Positions 33,087-44,700 of a stretch of 64,000 nt of DNA are shown in pieces. The stretch comes from Panicum virgatum (Eukaryota > Streptophyta > Magnoliopsida > Poales > Poaceae), in assembly GCF_016808335.1 (NCBI RefSeq), contig NC_053136.1:3144531-3208530 (forward strand), given 5' to 3'. Every line of letters begins with the position of its first letter. Within the stretch, counting starts at the first letter, position 1. A model generated the notes under the pieces. It had not been told where the DNA came from. It did no database searches and saw nothing but the letters and a program-made list of their open reading frames with translations. The position numbers and the translations under genes were made by a program.

Positions 33087-35973
33087 ATGGAATGCATAAC
33101 AACAAGTTTTGCAAGGTAATCTGCTCCTGCGATCCTGTTGTTTGAATTGCTTTTTACTAGATTTTCAATTTTCGGGTCTCCTTTACCTGATCTTAATTTC
33201 GTAAAGTAGTACATTCACATCTTTCTGGACTACATGTGCATCGAACCTGATAACATGGTTCCATTTTTCTTTCCCGTTAATTTTAACATGTCATATTTTT
33301 TTTCTCAAGAAATGTGGGAAAAGAGCACAACTTCGTATGTTCAAGTAAGTTGGCATCTGAGATCCAATGGGTTCCCAGAAGGATTTGCTGCTATGCCCCC
33401 AGTTTGACAAACTTCAGTCAATGGCACAAGTCCACTGCTATCGTATATCCCATGAGCCCAATAATTGGAAGACGTTCACGCTGGAGATTCTTTGCAGCAA
33501 GTTTGAACTTAGAAGATGGCCCTGCACCCTCCGGCTCAACATCATCTTCATCGGAGCAGACTGCCGGAGGTGATGCATCTGAAAATCTGCTTTCCCAAAA
33601 GCCGAGTTCTGATGAGGTATCCATTGAACTCAAACGTTATGTTGTTTCACTTATGCAGTCACAATTCTACTACACGGTACCTTTTTTTTTCTCAAATACG
33701 CAAGAGATCTGTGCATCATTGCATTCAGAAGAAGAAATGCGCATAGACGCCCCCCCCCCACCACACACACACACACACACACACACACCAGATATACAAC
33801 ACAGTACTGAAAACAGACAAATTTTCGTTTCTGATCAATCCAGAATTTCTTCTACCACCTCAGATGGCTGTACTAGATATTTTTTCTGCTATTAAGATTA
33901 AAGCATAAAATTATTTGTTGCTTGCATGCACATCTTTTACATTCCACTCTCTATTTGTGGAATTTGGTCAATTGGAGGCTTGATGTGCAGCGTTTAACAT
34001 GAGAGAAAGTTACATCTACATCTCCTATGACTATGTGTCTCTTCCCTATTTGACACATTTAACTTGAAAGTCACCGTGATTGCTATAATAAGGGAATATT
34101 TATTAAACCTGGTCAGATCCTTGTGTAATTCATGACTCACCATCTAGATTAAGCTAATCTCCTTATAGTACTGGTTTGTTTGTCGATTGGATTAAAATTT
34201 GAAACTTCAGATGAATAAAGAACAAGACCAGGATGTTACATTTAATTTTTTTAGTTCGAAAATCGTGAATCCTAATTTTCCTGCCTCCCTTTTATTTTTG
34301 TAATTTTGCAGTTGAAGTCTCTTTTGGCTGATTCAGAACGAAGTAAGCTTTTGAGAAGGCTCAGCGAAGCAAATCAATATAATCGGTTCCTCAAGAGACA
34401 GGTTTTTTTAGTGTTCTCTTGCAAATAGTTCAGTAGATTGCATTTTCACAGTGAACAGTGTTCTTCCTACTTTTTAGTCTCCCAAATACTAAGGTGCCAT
34501 AATGGCTGCTCAGTTTCTTACTCTTTTGAATAACATCAAGACATTTAATGAATACATCACCGAGTCACTGTTTTGCTATCATGAGGTGGTCAGCAAGATA
34601 CAATGGATTTGCTTTGATCATGTATATAGATGGTTATTATTGAAAGAATATAGAGTAGTTGCTATGTTAAATTTGCAAAATGCTAACTTGATTTTATGTT
34701 GTGCAGCTGCAACTAAAGGATGATGCAGTCATAAAGTTCAAAAGTGAACTTGCTGCTTTGGAACTAGAACTGCAGGTTGGCTCTTACAGCCTTTTCTTCT
34801 TTTAATGATTACACTTGATGTTTAATTCTGTATGCATCAAGTTGTAGACTTTTAGAAGAAAAAAATGTGGGCCCTGCTTTGTGTCCGCCGTATATTTGAA
34901 TGTTAGCAAAACTGCGTTGTCCCAGATCATCACAAGAAAATCTACTATTGCTTTTTTTTGGGGGGGGGGGGTGCTGATCAGTCAGCTTCCCTCATTTCTT
35001 TAGCTTCTGTATGATAATCTGTTTGTGATGTAGAAATATTTCCCATAATTATATCAAAGTCGAATAATATTTGCGCTTGTTTCCACTAATGGGGAGGAGA
35101 ATATTGAAATATCCTGTGTTTGTCGTTACAACTGGGCTTAAAGTAATATTTCCTTTAATCAAGGTATAGGGGATGAACATAATTGATTGTGTTTTTACTC
35201 AAGCAAGTGTTTATACTTTTGTACATCTACTCTTCTATTGGTGTCAACAGGCTCTGGTTGGACTAGCTGAAGAGATTGCTAATTTTGATGTTCCGTTAAG
35301 GTCTAGGAAGATAAATGGAAAATATATTCAATCTCTTCTTCTCTCCAGATTAGAGGGTAAGTTGTAGAAAGGAGCATGCAATGCTTCAAGTTGAATCAAC
35401 ATCTGAAAATTTGGTGACAAATTATATTTGCTCCCTGCAGCTGTTTATGGTAAAATTATGGAACAAATAAAGGATGTTGACTCTTTAAAGCCCCGGGAAG
35501 TTTCTGTATACTGGGTTGGCATGGCTGAGGTAAACAATTTTGACTTGTTATTTCGCAGCAATATATGGACACACCCCCCCTCCCCCTCCCCGTCACGTTA
35601 TACTCATGTGTTTGCTACTGTCCCTTGGTCTTTTCTCTTTAGTTCTTATAAGTCTGCTGATGTATGTTTCCACATCAGAATGTGCAAATTATGGGCTCAT
35701 TTGACGGGTGGTCCCAAGGGGAGACAATGTCCATGGAGTATTCAGGTGACTATGGAAGATTCTCTGCAACTCTGAAGCTAAGACCTGGAAGGTTAGTTTT
35801 ATCAGTTTTTTTCCCCATGCTGAACAGTTCGTCTCTTCACGTAAATATACTCATTGTGTGCCCCGTGAAGGTATGAGATCAAGTTCTTGGTTGATGGGGA
35901 GTGGAGATTGTCACCTGAATACCCCATGGCTGGCGAGGGAATGATGCAGAACAACACTCTTGTCGTGGAGTAG
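33087..35973 (+). CDS. PTST1: PROTEIN TARGETING TO STARCH 1-like, plastid CBM48 protein
   Basis: Eight coding exons: 33087-33115, 33310-33676, 34312-34401, 34707-34775, 35251-35356, 35441-35529, 35679-35791 and 35871-35973. All have GT-AG borders and the joined length is 966 nt (321 residues). Residues 1 to about 72 are Ser/Arg-rich with few acids, as expected of a chloroplast transit peptide. Exons 3-5 encode a coiled coil (LADSERSKLLRRLSEANQ, then ELAALELELQ). The C-terminus is a CBM48 domain with VSVYWVGMAENVQIMGSFDGW, LKLRPG, YEIKFLVDGEWRLSPEYP and the terminal NNTLVVE. In Arabidopsis PTST1 uses its coiled coil to bind granule-bound starch synthase and its CBM48 to bring it to starch granules for amylose synthesis. 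The length and order fit PTST1 rather than the longer PTST2/3. The start ATG opens the transit peptide. Confidence 0.9.
33750..33787. repeat. Poly-C plus (CA)n microsatellite in a PTST1 intron
   Basis: A C-run followed by about eleven CA units just after coding exon 2 of the starch-targeting gene. Expected to be length-polymorphic. Confidence 0.9.
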
Positions 35974-36367
35974 CAGAATTTTCTCTTCTAGCATCTTAGT
36001 AATTCGGTAGATCAGAAACAACTCCGAAGTGTATCTCCACTCCTTCCTTCCCCTGTAATATGTTGCTACCGTGCGGTTGCCTCACAGAACACAAATGTTT
36101 TGTGAAATGCATGCCTCCAGAGTCCAGATGCCTGTTGTATATTTGGCATTCAAGATTTCCTTTTTATATCCAGTGGTTTATATTCAACATTACCCTGAGC
36201 CCTACCAAGTAACAAATCTCATAGCACAAAGACAAAACTTTCATCATTTCAATAAAAGTTCACTCTTTCGTCCTTTTCTTTTTTGATAATAATATCCTTT
36301 CTGATGCCCTTTATTGAGCACTAGTTTCATAGGGAACAATCCACTCTTCTGATTAATCTAACAAAAT
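35974..36367 (+). other. PTST1 3' region
   Basis: Sequence between the PTST1 stop and the convergent cullin-like gene. It presumably holds the 3' UTRs of both. The part up to about 36,060 is ordinary UTR-like sequence, and no other gene is seen. Confidence 0.4.
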
Positions 36368-37101
36368 CTAAACCCTTTGAAAGAAAAAACCGGGAACGTC
36401 CGGACCAAGCTCTGTCATCATCTTGTTCACAGCAGCTACCAGTTCATCCTCGCGTCCTCTTCGCTTCACCGCCTCGATGAGCCTCTCCCGGATCTCGTCG
36501 GAGCTGGTCAGCTGGTCACGCCATAGGCGGAGCCCAAGCTCCCGAATGGGCGTCTTGCGATTGGTGGGGACGAATGTCCAGTCCATGTACATCAACATGT
36601 CTCGGGTCATCTTGACGGCCTCGACGTGCTGATTCCACTTGGCCAGCAGCTCCTGCAAGAACGCGGCGCCGCCCTTCGCCGGAGCAGCGTCGTTCAGAGT
36701 CCTCCAGAGGCTCTGAACTTCAGAGGCCATGGCGGTCTCCATCGCCGAGTACAGCTCGGCGCCCTTTTTATAGAGGACCATATTGTAGGCGTTCCTGTTG
36801 GCTCAATAGAAATTGATCCGATTATGATCAAACTGGGAAGACAGAAGGAAAAGGAGAATGGGGGGGGGGGGGGGGGGGAGCGGGGCAGAGAGGTGAACAT
36901 GATCAACCTGTACAGCATCTGAAGCAACATGGTTGTGCTGCCTTGAGCGTAGAATTCGCTGATGGCCTGCGTCGCCATCATGCATGCGCCGGCGAAGAAT
37001 TCTGGGTCTTGCCTGTGCTTGAAAGGCTCTGCCTTCAAACCGCGCCGCCAAGCGGGCTTGCCTTTGTTTACCAACTTCTGTTCTTCCCGTGATTTCTCCA
37101 T
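36368..37101 (-). CDS. Truncated cullin-like gene (N-terminal cullin repeat)
   Basis: Two exons: 36908-37101 and 36368-36794, with a 113-bp GT-AG intron containing a long poly-G/C tract. They join in frame to 206 residues. Residues after about 20 match the cullin N-terminal region: FKHRQDPEFF, LYRNAYNMVLYKKGAELYS, FLQELLAKWNQH, MTRDMLMYMDWTFVPTN and TPIRELGLRLWRDQ, closest in memory to CUL3. The protein stops after the first cullin repeats, so it lacks the cullin-homology domain, the RBX1-binding surface and the neddylation site. It could at most bind an adaptor without forming a ligase. The first 14 residues (MEKSREEQKLVNKG) resemble a kinase exon at 62.2 kb rather than a cullin. Confidence 0.75.
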
Positions 37102-37133
37102 CTTATGCCTGCAGAATCGCGATCGCGAATTGT

Positions 37134-37731
37134 CAGTGGCGGGTCTAGAATTTTACTGGCGGGTATGCCGCCAAAAAAAATTCAACTAACAATACAAAAA
37201 TTTCTACTAATAATACAAAATTTATCGAAAATTTTGACATTAACATATAAAGTAAAACACAAAAAAATGTTCAATGACATTGGGTGCTCCTGCGTGAACA
37301 AAACTCACAAGGCTTCATGGAACCTTTTTCTTTTGCGGGTTAATCTTCCAATCGTGAACTTACCTAGAAGTCTTCATGGAACTTGGAAGGATCATAAAGA
37401 TAGGAACGCACCTGTACCGTGAGTCCGTGAAGGCTTTGGAACACGGGATACTAGCAGGGTACTAGCAGACTGCAGTCGCAGGAGATTGAGCGTCGCTGCT
37501 TGTGCTGCCGTCGGCCGCCTGCCAGATGATGAATGGACAGCACACGGACTCACGGAGGCGGCGGCGGCTCAGCCATGGGATCGAATGCGAACCGAAAGGA
37601 AACGTCGCACTCGAGCACCTCGCGGCGGTAGTGACGGACTAGAATATGAAGTGCTTTTTCCTTTTGCTAAACGGGCCGACTACAATTTGGTTGGGCTGGA
37701 CCACAGGGTATACTATGTAGCTCTGCCCCAG
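37134..37731. mobile_element. hAT-like non-autonomous element
   Basis: It starts CAGTGGCGGGTCTAGAA and ends ctatgtagctctgccccag. The flanks cgaattgt (37126-37133) and cgagttgt (37732-37739) match at 7 of 8 bases. It lies in the intron upstream of the cullin-like gene and splits sequence homologous to the kinase intron at 62.27-62.37 kb. It is 598 bp with no transposase. Confidence 0.65.
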
Positions 37732-37739
37732 CGAGTTGT

Positions 37740-38425
37740 GTGTTACGAATAGGATCATGATCTATGTTAATTTGCAAACTATATCTTTGATCAAACTCGT
37801 AAATTGAACCTCATCAACTACGAAATCGACGCTAAAAGAACATTGGATGATTGGGGAAATCCGAGGCAAATGTGTCTGGGCTTTCGTTCGCAATTCAGGA
37901 CCAGTTTAACAATGGGACCTCACAGATAAAGATGAAACTATGCTAGTATAAGATTTTTACCAACAGATCGGAACAATCCAAAAGAACAGAGTAACGCTTT
38001 CGCACCATGCCCTGCCCCCAAAAGAAGAAGAAGAAGAAACCATTCATCACAGACTTGATACTAGTTCCAGAACGCGATTGAGGTATAGCGAGTAATAACC
38101 CGTGAGCTCGTCGCCGGTTCATCGCGCCTCCTCTCGTCGATAGTTCGTTGATCGCCGGTTCCTCGCTCCTCCAATCCTTGAGAACGTACGGTTCCCCCAC
38201 CGACCACCGCCGAGTCACTTGGAGAGCCGCCGCCGCCGCCGCCGCGAGACCGTCTAGGCTTGGAAGGGGAACGAGTACGATGGGCAGGGATGGGGTTTAC
38301 CTTTTTTTTTACCCGGTTATATATTAAGTAGTACTCCGTATATAATGCGTAATACCCACGCCCTAAATAATCCTTTGCCTGTGGGTCCTCGATGATTTCT
38401 ACCTGTACCCTACCCAAAGCTTATG
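37740..38425 (-). other. Kinase-intron-like sequence and unassigned DNA
   Basis: From 37,740 to about 37,850 the sequence aligns by eye with the intron before the last kinase exon at 62.3 kb (aaactatat, aaactc, cctcatcaactacgaaatcgac). The rest, including a gccgccgcc run near 38,225 and an agtactccgtatata patch near 38,330, holds no gene I can support. Confidence 0.45.
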
Positions 38426-38925
38426 ACTATAATTATGGGCTCAGGTGACTATGGAGGATTCTCTGCGCTGCGACTCAACCTGCGGCCGTCCACAACCCTT
38501 CTAGTAGGAAGTTTTCATAGTATTAATGAGACTGCCAAATAAGTAATTTGGTGAAATGATAAAAGAGTTAATAATAAAAAAGATAGATATAATTTCTCAT
38601 GCAAGATAACATACTATCTATCTACACAAGAATCAAGGATGAGAGAAAGGTAATAGGATGAGGCAAGAAGAGAGAAGAGAGAGGATTGGATGAGATTTTT
38701 TGTATTTATTATGGGAATTATACATCAAGAATATAGTGTCTATAAATAATTTTTACTCTATTTTTTCTTTAGACACCACATATAGACACTATCGTTTGGA
38801 TGTTATTATTACCAGTCCAGTTTTCCCATGCCGATTAGTTCACCTCTTCACGTAAACAAACATATGGCGTGCCTCATGAAGGCCTGAGATAAGTTATTGG
38901 TCGGGGACATTATCACATCAATATG
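38426..38925 (+). pseudogene. Duplicated 3' fragment of PTST1
   Basis: Sequence at 38,426-38,500 matches the penultimate PTST1 exon (attatgggctca, then ggtgactatgg and gattctctgc), but the roughly 60 bp between the two TCA triplets is missing. Sequence at 38,815-38,925 matches the following intron and last exon start (ttcacctcttcacgtaaa, gtgcctcatgaagg, gagat). A MITE-like insertion separates the two. It cannot encode CBM48. Same orientation as PTST1, about 2.8 kb downstream. Confidence 0.8.
38515..38808. mobile_element. MITE-like insertion in the PTST1 fragment
   Basis: This AT-rich block is absent from the corresponding PTST1 intron. It contains tatagtgtctataa near one end and atatagacactat nearby, a short inverted pair. 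The ends are estimated from the comparison with PTST1 and no clean target duplication was found. Confidence 0.45.
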
Positions 38926-38934
38926 GCTTCATTA

Positions 38935-40600
38935 TCTACTTTATGGAGACGTGTCCATGGATAAAGCACATTATTTGCTCATAAGTCATCAGAAATTCCA
39001 GTGGCAGATTGTAACACAAATAAAATTTTGTTTAAATTTGAAATGTTTTTATTTCAAAAAAATCTTTTGCTTTTGTAAAAAAAAACACATTACTCTCTCT
39101 CCCTCTTTCTTTTCCAGCCCAGCACAAACCCTCATTTTTTCCCTCTCCCTTTCTCTCTCGCACAGCCCACTCGGCCCAGCTCTCCCCGGCCCAAATCGCC
39201 TCCCCCTCACCCCTCCTGGTCTCACTCTCACACACACACCGCCAAATGGGGCCTGCCTGTCAGACCCCTCTTCAACCTCCAGCCGCTCCGCCTCCCCCAC
39301 CACAGCGTGCGCCGCCGGTCGCCCGAGTGCTCGCGTCCGCTCGCCTCCTCCTCTTTACCTGCGGCCTTCAATGCTCATAAATTTTATTATTGCATAAATT
39401 TGAACACCGGGTTTAATAAATCTTGTTGGGTAGACATCCTTAGTTGCTTTATCTTGGGATGGTGATATAATGAACTTTTGAGAATGATAAACATGATTTA
39501 TTTATGTTGTTATACCTGGATAATTACAAGATCACTTGATTTAGTTGGAACATGGAGAATTATCCAGAAAAACCGTACAACCACAAGAACCATATGATTT
39601 TAGTCTTGGTTAATTAATTAGAAACTCTAGTTTGAAGCGGTCTTACCGAAAGGGCAAGAGGGGCGGCGGATGGGGTATAACCCGGTCCTCTAGGGAAGTG
39701 GGCTTTGCTAAGACATTATGCCCATTAGGGAGGTTTATGCTATGCTACTACTTCGAAAACCTTAGTGGACTACTTCTTTCTAGAGAAACTTTGTAAAGGT
39801 CTCGTAGTGTTTCTATGCAATCACATCTCGAAAGTGTGGTATTGTGCCTGATCAACACAGCACAGTTGGGTCCAAAGTTCTTATGAATTTCTACGTGACC
39901 TGTGGTGAAAGTGTACAACCTCTTCAGAGTGTCTAAAACCGATATATCAGTCATGGTCACGGTCAATAGTGGCCTGGACCCTCACATGGTAATTAAACTT
40001 GAAGAATAATTTAATTTGTGATTTCTATGGTTTTTGTTGTGATGATATATCTTTTATGCTTAAGTGGGTTGGTATAAACTTATATCTAGTTAATAGGTCC
40101 TTACTAATAAAATATGACCAACTAAAAATATTAACTACTATGAGCCTATCAACCTCTTTTGATGGCCTTGCATTTTTTTTCTCCACTTGCTGAGTACCAA
40201 CTATAAGTGTACTCACTCTTGTCTAATTGCTGCTCAGAAAGAGAACACCGAAGTGGAGAACTATGACGACTTCAAGGAATTCTAGGATTGCGTTCACCAA
40301 TCAATTGCATGTGGAAGAAGTTGTTCGCTTAGAATACGGGTGGAACGTCTAAAGACCTTCGTGTCTATTTATCGGAGTGTAATAAAATTATTTACTTTTT
40401 CTTGCTTACGTTTTGAACATTGTTTTAATATACTCATTTATGATGTCTATCATATATGTGTAAACTTGATCTTGACACATATATAAGATGCATATGACAC
40501 AGATCTAGCAGGATAATGTTTGGCTGGCTCGGACTTGTTTTGAGTAGCGAAAATTGTATTTTATTATTTTAGCGACAAGAGTATAGCTAGCAGGTTGTGC
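38935..40600. mobile_element. LTR-like retroelement remnant
   Basis: An AT-rich start, then a C-rich block (39.1-39.36 kb), then phrases such as ggtcttaccgaaagggcaagaggggcggcgga and cctctagggaagtgggctttgctaagac, which resemble long gypsy-type LTRs of grasses. No protein-coding domain was found and the ends are not resolved. The frames at 38,897-39,397 and 40,025-40,216 are not credible genes. Confidence 0.4.
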
Positions 40601-40621
40601 TTGATGAACACAAGCTACGAG

Positions 40622-40770
40622 CTCCGTTTTAAATTATATATCATTTTATTTGCAGATGTATTAATTTTGCTATATATCTAGATATATACGTTATACTCTA
40701 ATATATAGGAAAAACATATATCTAGAAAAGAATCTAAAACAACCTATAATTTAGGATGGAAGTAGTAGTA
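40622..40770. mobile_element. Stowaway-like MITE
   Basis: ctccgttttaaattatatatc on the left and aacctataatttaggatggaag on the right form the inverted ends usual for degenerate Stowaway elements, with an AT-rich core. It is adjacent to the cullin pseudogene. Confidence 0.5.
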
Positions 40771-40861
40771 CACAAAACTATCCCATCTTTCGTGTTAAAA
40801 AAAAACTATCCCATCTTTCAATATGCAACGGTTTAGAATAAACAGATTAGTTCATTTTAAA

Positions 40862-41242
40862 CTAATTTGTTTGTCCTAAACTACTTATGTTTAAGAGCGG
40901 AGGGAGTGCTAGTGCTTGACGGAGGTTGTTAGCATTACCGTCTGGGAAGAAAAGACGCGGAACGTCTGCGCCAAGCTCCGCCAGCATCTTGTTTACAGCA
41001 GCTACCAGTTCGTCCTCTCCTCCTCTTTGCTTCACCGCCTCGGCGAGCTTCTCCCGGATCTTCTCGGAGCTGGTCATCAAGTGGTCGCGGCACAGGCGGA
41101 GCCCTAGCTCGTAGATAGGCGTCTTTCGACTGGTGGGGACGAATGTCCGATCCATGTACATCAGTATGTCACGGGTTATCTGGACGGCTCTGACGTGCTG
41201 GTTCCACTTGGCCAGCAGCACCTGCAACGAAAACTCCATTCT
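40862..41242 (-). pseudogene. Cullin-like pseudogene, 3' part of a split copy
   Basis: It encodes FSLQVLLAKWNQHVRAV, ITRDILMYMDRTFVPTS, TPIYELGLRLCRDHL and DELVAAVNKMLAELGADVP, parallel to the intact short copy at 36.4 kb, and ends at a stop at 40,862. Reading upstream, the cullin sequence stops abruptly at 41,242, inside SRMEFSLQ. The missing upstream part is at 60,967-61,080, and joined it gives a continuous frame. The copy was therefore split by the 19.7-kb element. It lacks the cullin C-terminal half, like its paralogue. Confidence 0.85.
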
Positions 41243-41289
41243 TGACCCGGCGCTCGCGGTAGAAGTTATCATGTCCGTTCATCGTGTAC
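41243..41289 (+). repeat. Left terminal inverted repeat of the giant MULE
   Basis: The core CGCGGTAGAAGTTATC begins 12 bp inside the left target duplication. It pairs with the reverse complement of 60,913-60,947 over about 35 bp with one- and two-base gaps. The outermost dozen bases of the two ends match poorly, so the exact terminus is uncertain. Confidence 0.7.
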
Positions 41290-41736
41290 TGGGATTTGAG
41301 TTTCATTGTCTTATATGGGTGTATATGGTTGTATTTTGATTTTTCTTTTGCGTGTATTTAGCCTGAGCGCTGCCGCGTTGGTTAGTTGATGGGACAGAAA
41401 GTTTAGCAGGTTCGAGGGAAAGCCTGGTAGCTCTGGATTGTGGTCGCACCCGTTCGGTTTCTGTGCAGTTTTTATAATGGGAAAGTGTACAAAATATGTG
41501 GTGGTGGTTCTCTCTAGTGTTTTGTGGTCCTTGTTTTTTACGTTTAATCCTTTTTTTTAAGGCGAACGTTGGGAAGGTCGACAGTCATAGTGTACAGCTT
41601 GGTACGTGTCTGGGTGTTTATCAGGTACAACCGAATACGCGGTTTGGTGTCCCTGATTTATTTCTAACGGGAGTAATGGTGTGTTCTTTTGCTCTCATTT
41701 TTTTTGCCTTAAACACTTTTGATCCCGTACAGGACG

Positions 41737-44700
41737 ATGGTGGTCCAGCGAGATGAAAAGTGGGTTCCGCAGTTCTCAACCAATCCATCTCGCCGTGGTG
41801 GACCATCATCATCTGCTCCAACCCGACGATCGATAGGAGGGGGATCCGTGACTCCATCGTCACCCAATTCAAGCGACGATGAGGCCGGATCTGCATTGAG
41901 CATCACCAACAGATGCTCACCAAAGTCAGTATTCTCCCTTGTTTCCAACCTTAGTGAGTTCAAAAAGCAAATCGTTAGGGACATGGGCTTTGGTGGGATT
42001 CTGTAAATTCCCTGCATTAGCAAGCTTAATCTGAAGCTTTCTGCTTGGTTGCTGAGTAAGTTGGATAGTGAGGAGAGCTGTCTTGTTTTCGGGCCCTCTA
42101 GGCGGATCTATGTCCATGAGGATGACGTCGGAATAGTTCTTGGTATTCCTAATGGAGACATAGATGTCTCGACAACTTCAGTGTCTGACGAACAACTAGA
42201 GTTGCTGAGGTCGAGCATTGGTTTAGCTAGTTCAGATCCAAGGAGTATCAAGGGGATAGAGTATGTACTTGAGAAGCATCTTGATGACAAATCCTCAACC
42301 CAGGAGATAGACGGTTTCAAAGTTGCCTTCGTTGTTTTTGTTATTGCCTTCGTTGTTTTTGTTATTGGCCATCTACTTTTCCCCTGTGTAAAGCACGATC
42401 AAGTGCATTTGGATTTCTGGGGTGCATTGAAGAATCCAGCGTTTCTTGAAAGATATAATTGGTGCCGTTATGTGTATGGACATGTGCTCGAGGCTGCTCA
42501 GAAAGTTTGTTCTGAAATAATCAATAAGAGCCGAGTTACGTCACTTTCTGGGTGCCATTATTTCTTGCATGTGATCATTCTGAATTTTTTATGATCTTTT
42601 TTGTTTCAGTACATTTGTGTTCTCCTGTACCATTATGAAATCTGTCATTTTTTTGCAGATTCTATTCTTGGATAATGTTGATCTCAATAGGCTGAATAAG
42701 CCGCACAAGGTTGTTCCTAGGCTTAAAGTTTTTGATCAAGAGTCTCTGAAGGTGATGACAGTGATGTGTGCCAGCAGAGGGGAGCATGATTTTGCTAGTT
42801 TCATTGGTGTACGTGCTTGATTTTTGTTTTGTGACATGTCTTTTTCTTTGGCAAAGTTTGTGAAGATCGGGCCGTGTTTTATTACAGTGGGTTAGCGTAT
42901 GTCTATGTTTTTTTTCTTTTGGCAGATAAGATCAGCTGAATCTTCCGCGTACAGGAGGCACACTTTTCAGTCACTGCATATTGCAAGCTCTGGTTCCGCC
43001 TCTCAGGCCCGTGCCACGGCGCCATTGTTAAGAAAGATGCCGCAAAGTAGTGCGGAACCAACTGCACCTTTAAGTCCTAACACTTTCCAGTTCAAGAGCC
43101 CAATTGACTTTTCTTCCTATATAAACCAGCGCCATCCAGGGATGGTAAGTTTGCCAGACAAATGTTTCTTTTTTCATTATCGCCATTATTGTTTTTTTGA
43201 GGTTCAAAGTATGAATTTTTTTGTGCAGGAAAGAACATATTTTATTGATTACATGAAGAACCACAACGCGCTTATGATGAAGGAGATATCATACATGTGC
43301 TCGTCGATTATGAGACGGAATGCAGAAATGGTTGATTGGTTGGTGGACCATGTCGGAACAGTGCATATGCAATTGATACATAAGAAGCCTGGTTCATCAC
43401 CTTCTGGTACTTTAGCAGCTGCACCTAGCATGGTGTCGTGCGACAGAGCTCACGATACGTGTTTTTTGGCGTACAATCAATGAGTTACTTATATTGACAA
43501 TGCCTTGGGCTGTTTGCACTTTTTTTGTGTATAATCAGTGAGTTCGTTTCTGTATGAATGTAGTTGCTGCCATGGAAATGAAAAGTCCTTCAGTGTCTTG
43601 CAAGAGGCATTTTTCTCCAGTGGATGCAACACCAGCTAAAATCTTGAAAAGATCTGTACCTAATGGTACTTGAGTGTACAGATAAATCTCATCCTTGTGT
43701 TAGTAGTTGTTTGCTAATTTTATCCCAGTTTGTCATGATAAATTACATCCTCTCATTCTAATTTTTTCCCTGGAACCACAGATATTGGTGTTCAACCTCC
43801 ATCATTTGATCTGGGTATTGATGGTTCTCCAGCGAGTGTTTCCGAAAAGACTCCCCAGAATTTAATTTTTGCGATTGAACGATATGTATCTCCAGTGGCA
43901 GCAAGTTCAGGAAGTGTCTCAGCTAGGAAACCATCATGTGGTATTGCTGAAGTATCTCCTACAGATGCAAGCAGACACCTAGCACAATGCATTATCCTTG
44001 ATATCATACATGTCAGCGAGGAAGGAATTGACCCTGCTGGTAAGGTGCTATATGGACGTGGATATCTCATCCCTTTCACAAAATTGTTGCACCAGCTTCT
44101 GTGGGATGTCCTCTTACTTGGAGTTCAGAACTGCGTCATCCTAGACACGATTCGGATGTAGTCAATGCCCTCATAGCATGCTGCAATGAGCTAACAGATG
44201 CAACAGTCAGACGGTACGCTCTCGTTTTATGTATGTTATCTGAGGACTTTACTTTGAATGTTTATTTACTTCTAAGTGCAAATTCTAGTTTTCTGTTTTT
44301 AGCTGGCTGTCAATGTTTTCTTCTACCTGATCACACTTTTTTAGGTTGGTTCATTTGTTACAGTGAGTGGGTCATTCATCCATAGTGAGTGGGTCATTCA
44401 TCCATTGCCATGCTACTTGGTACTGACTGGATCAGAAGTTATTAGCAATTTTGTTCAAGGTAAGGAGGCTGATTCAGACATTATCGATGTTGCTCTTCAT
44501 CGCTTCCGACAGTTAGATGCTACCACCCAAATTGGTAATGTACGTTCACGTTGGCGTCACTTCCTCGAATCCGATTTTACGGTAATACTTAACTGATCAT
44601 ACCATCTTTTTTTGCATTAGTAGGAAACCTTTTTTTTGTTGCTATTTGATTTTTCCGTTCGTTGTGTTATTTAATATTTTTCCTATGGTTATAGATGAAC

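Noticed and set aside
38897..39397. A 166-codon plus-strand frame
   Set aside because: AT-rich start and C-rich tail of an LTR-like remnant, no domain.
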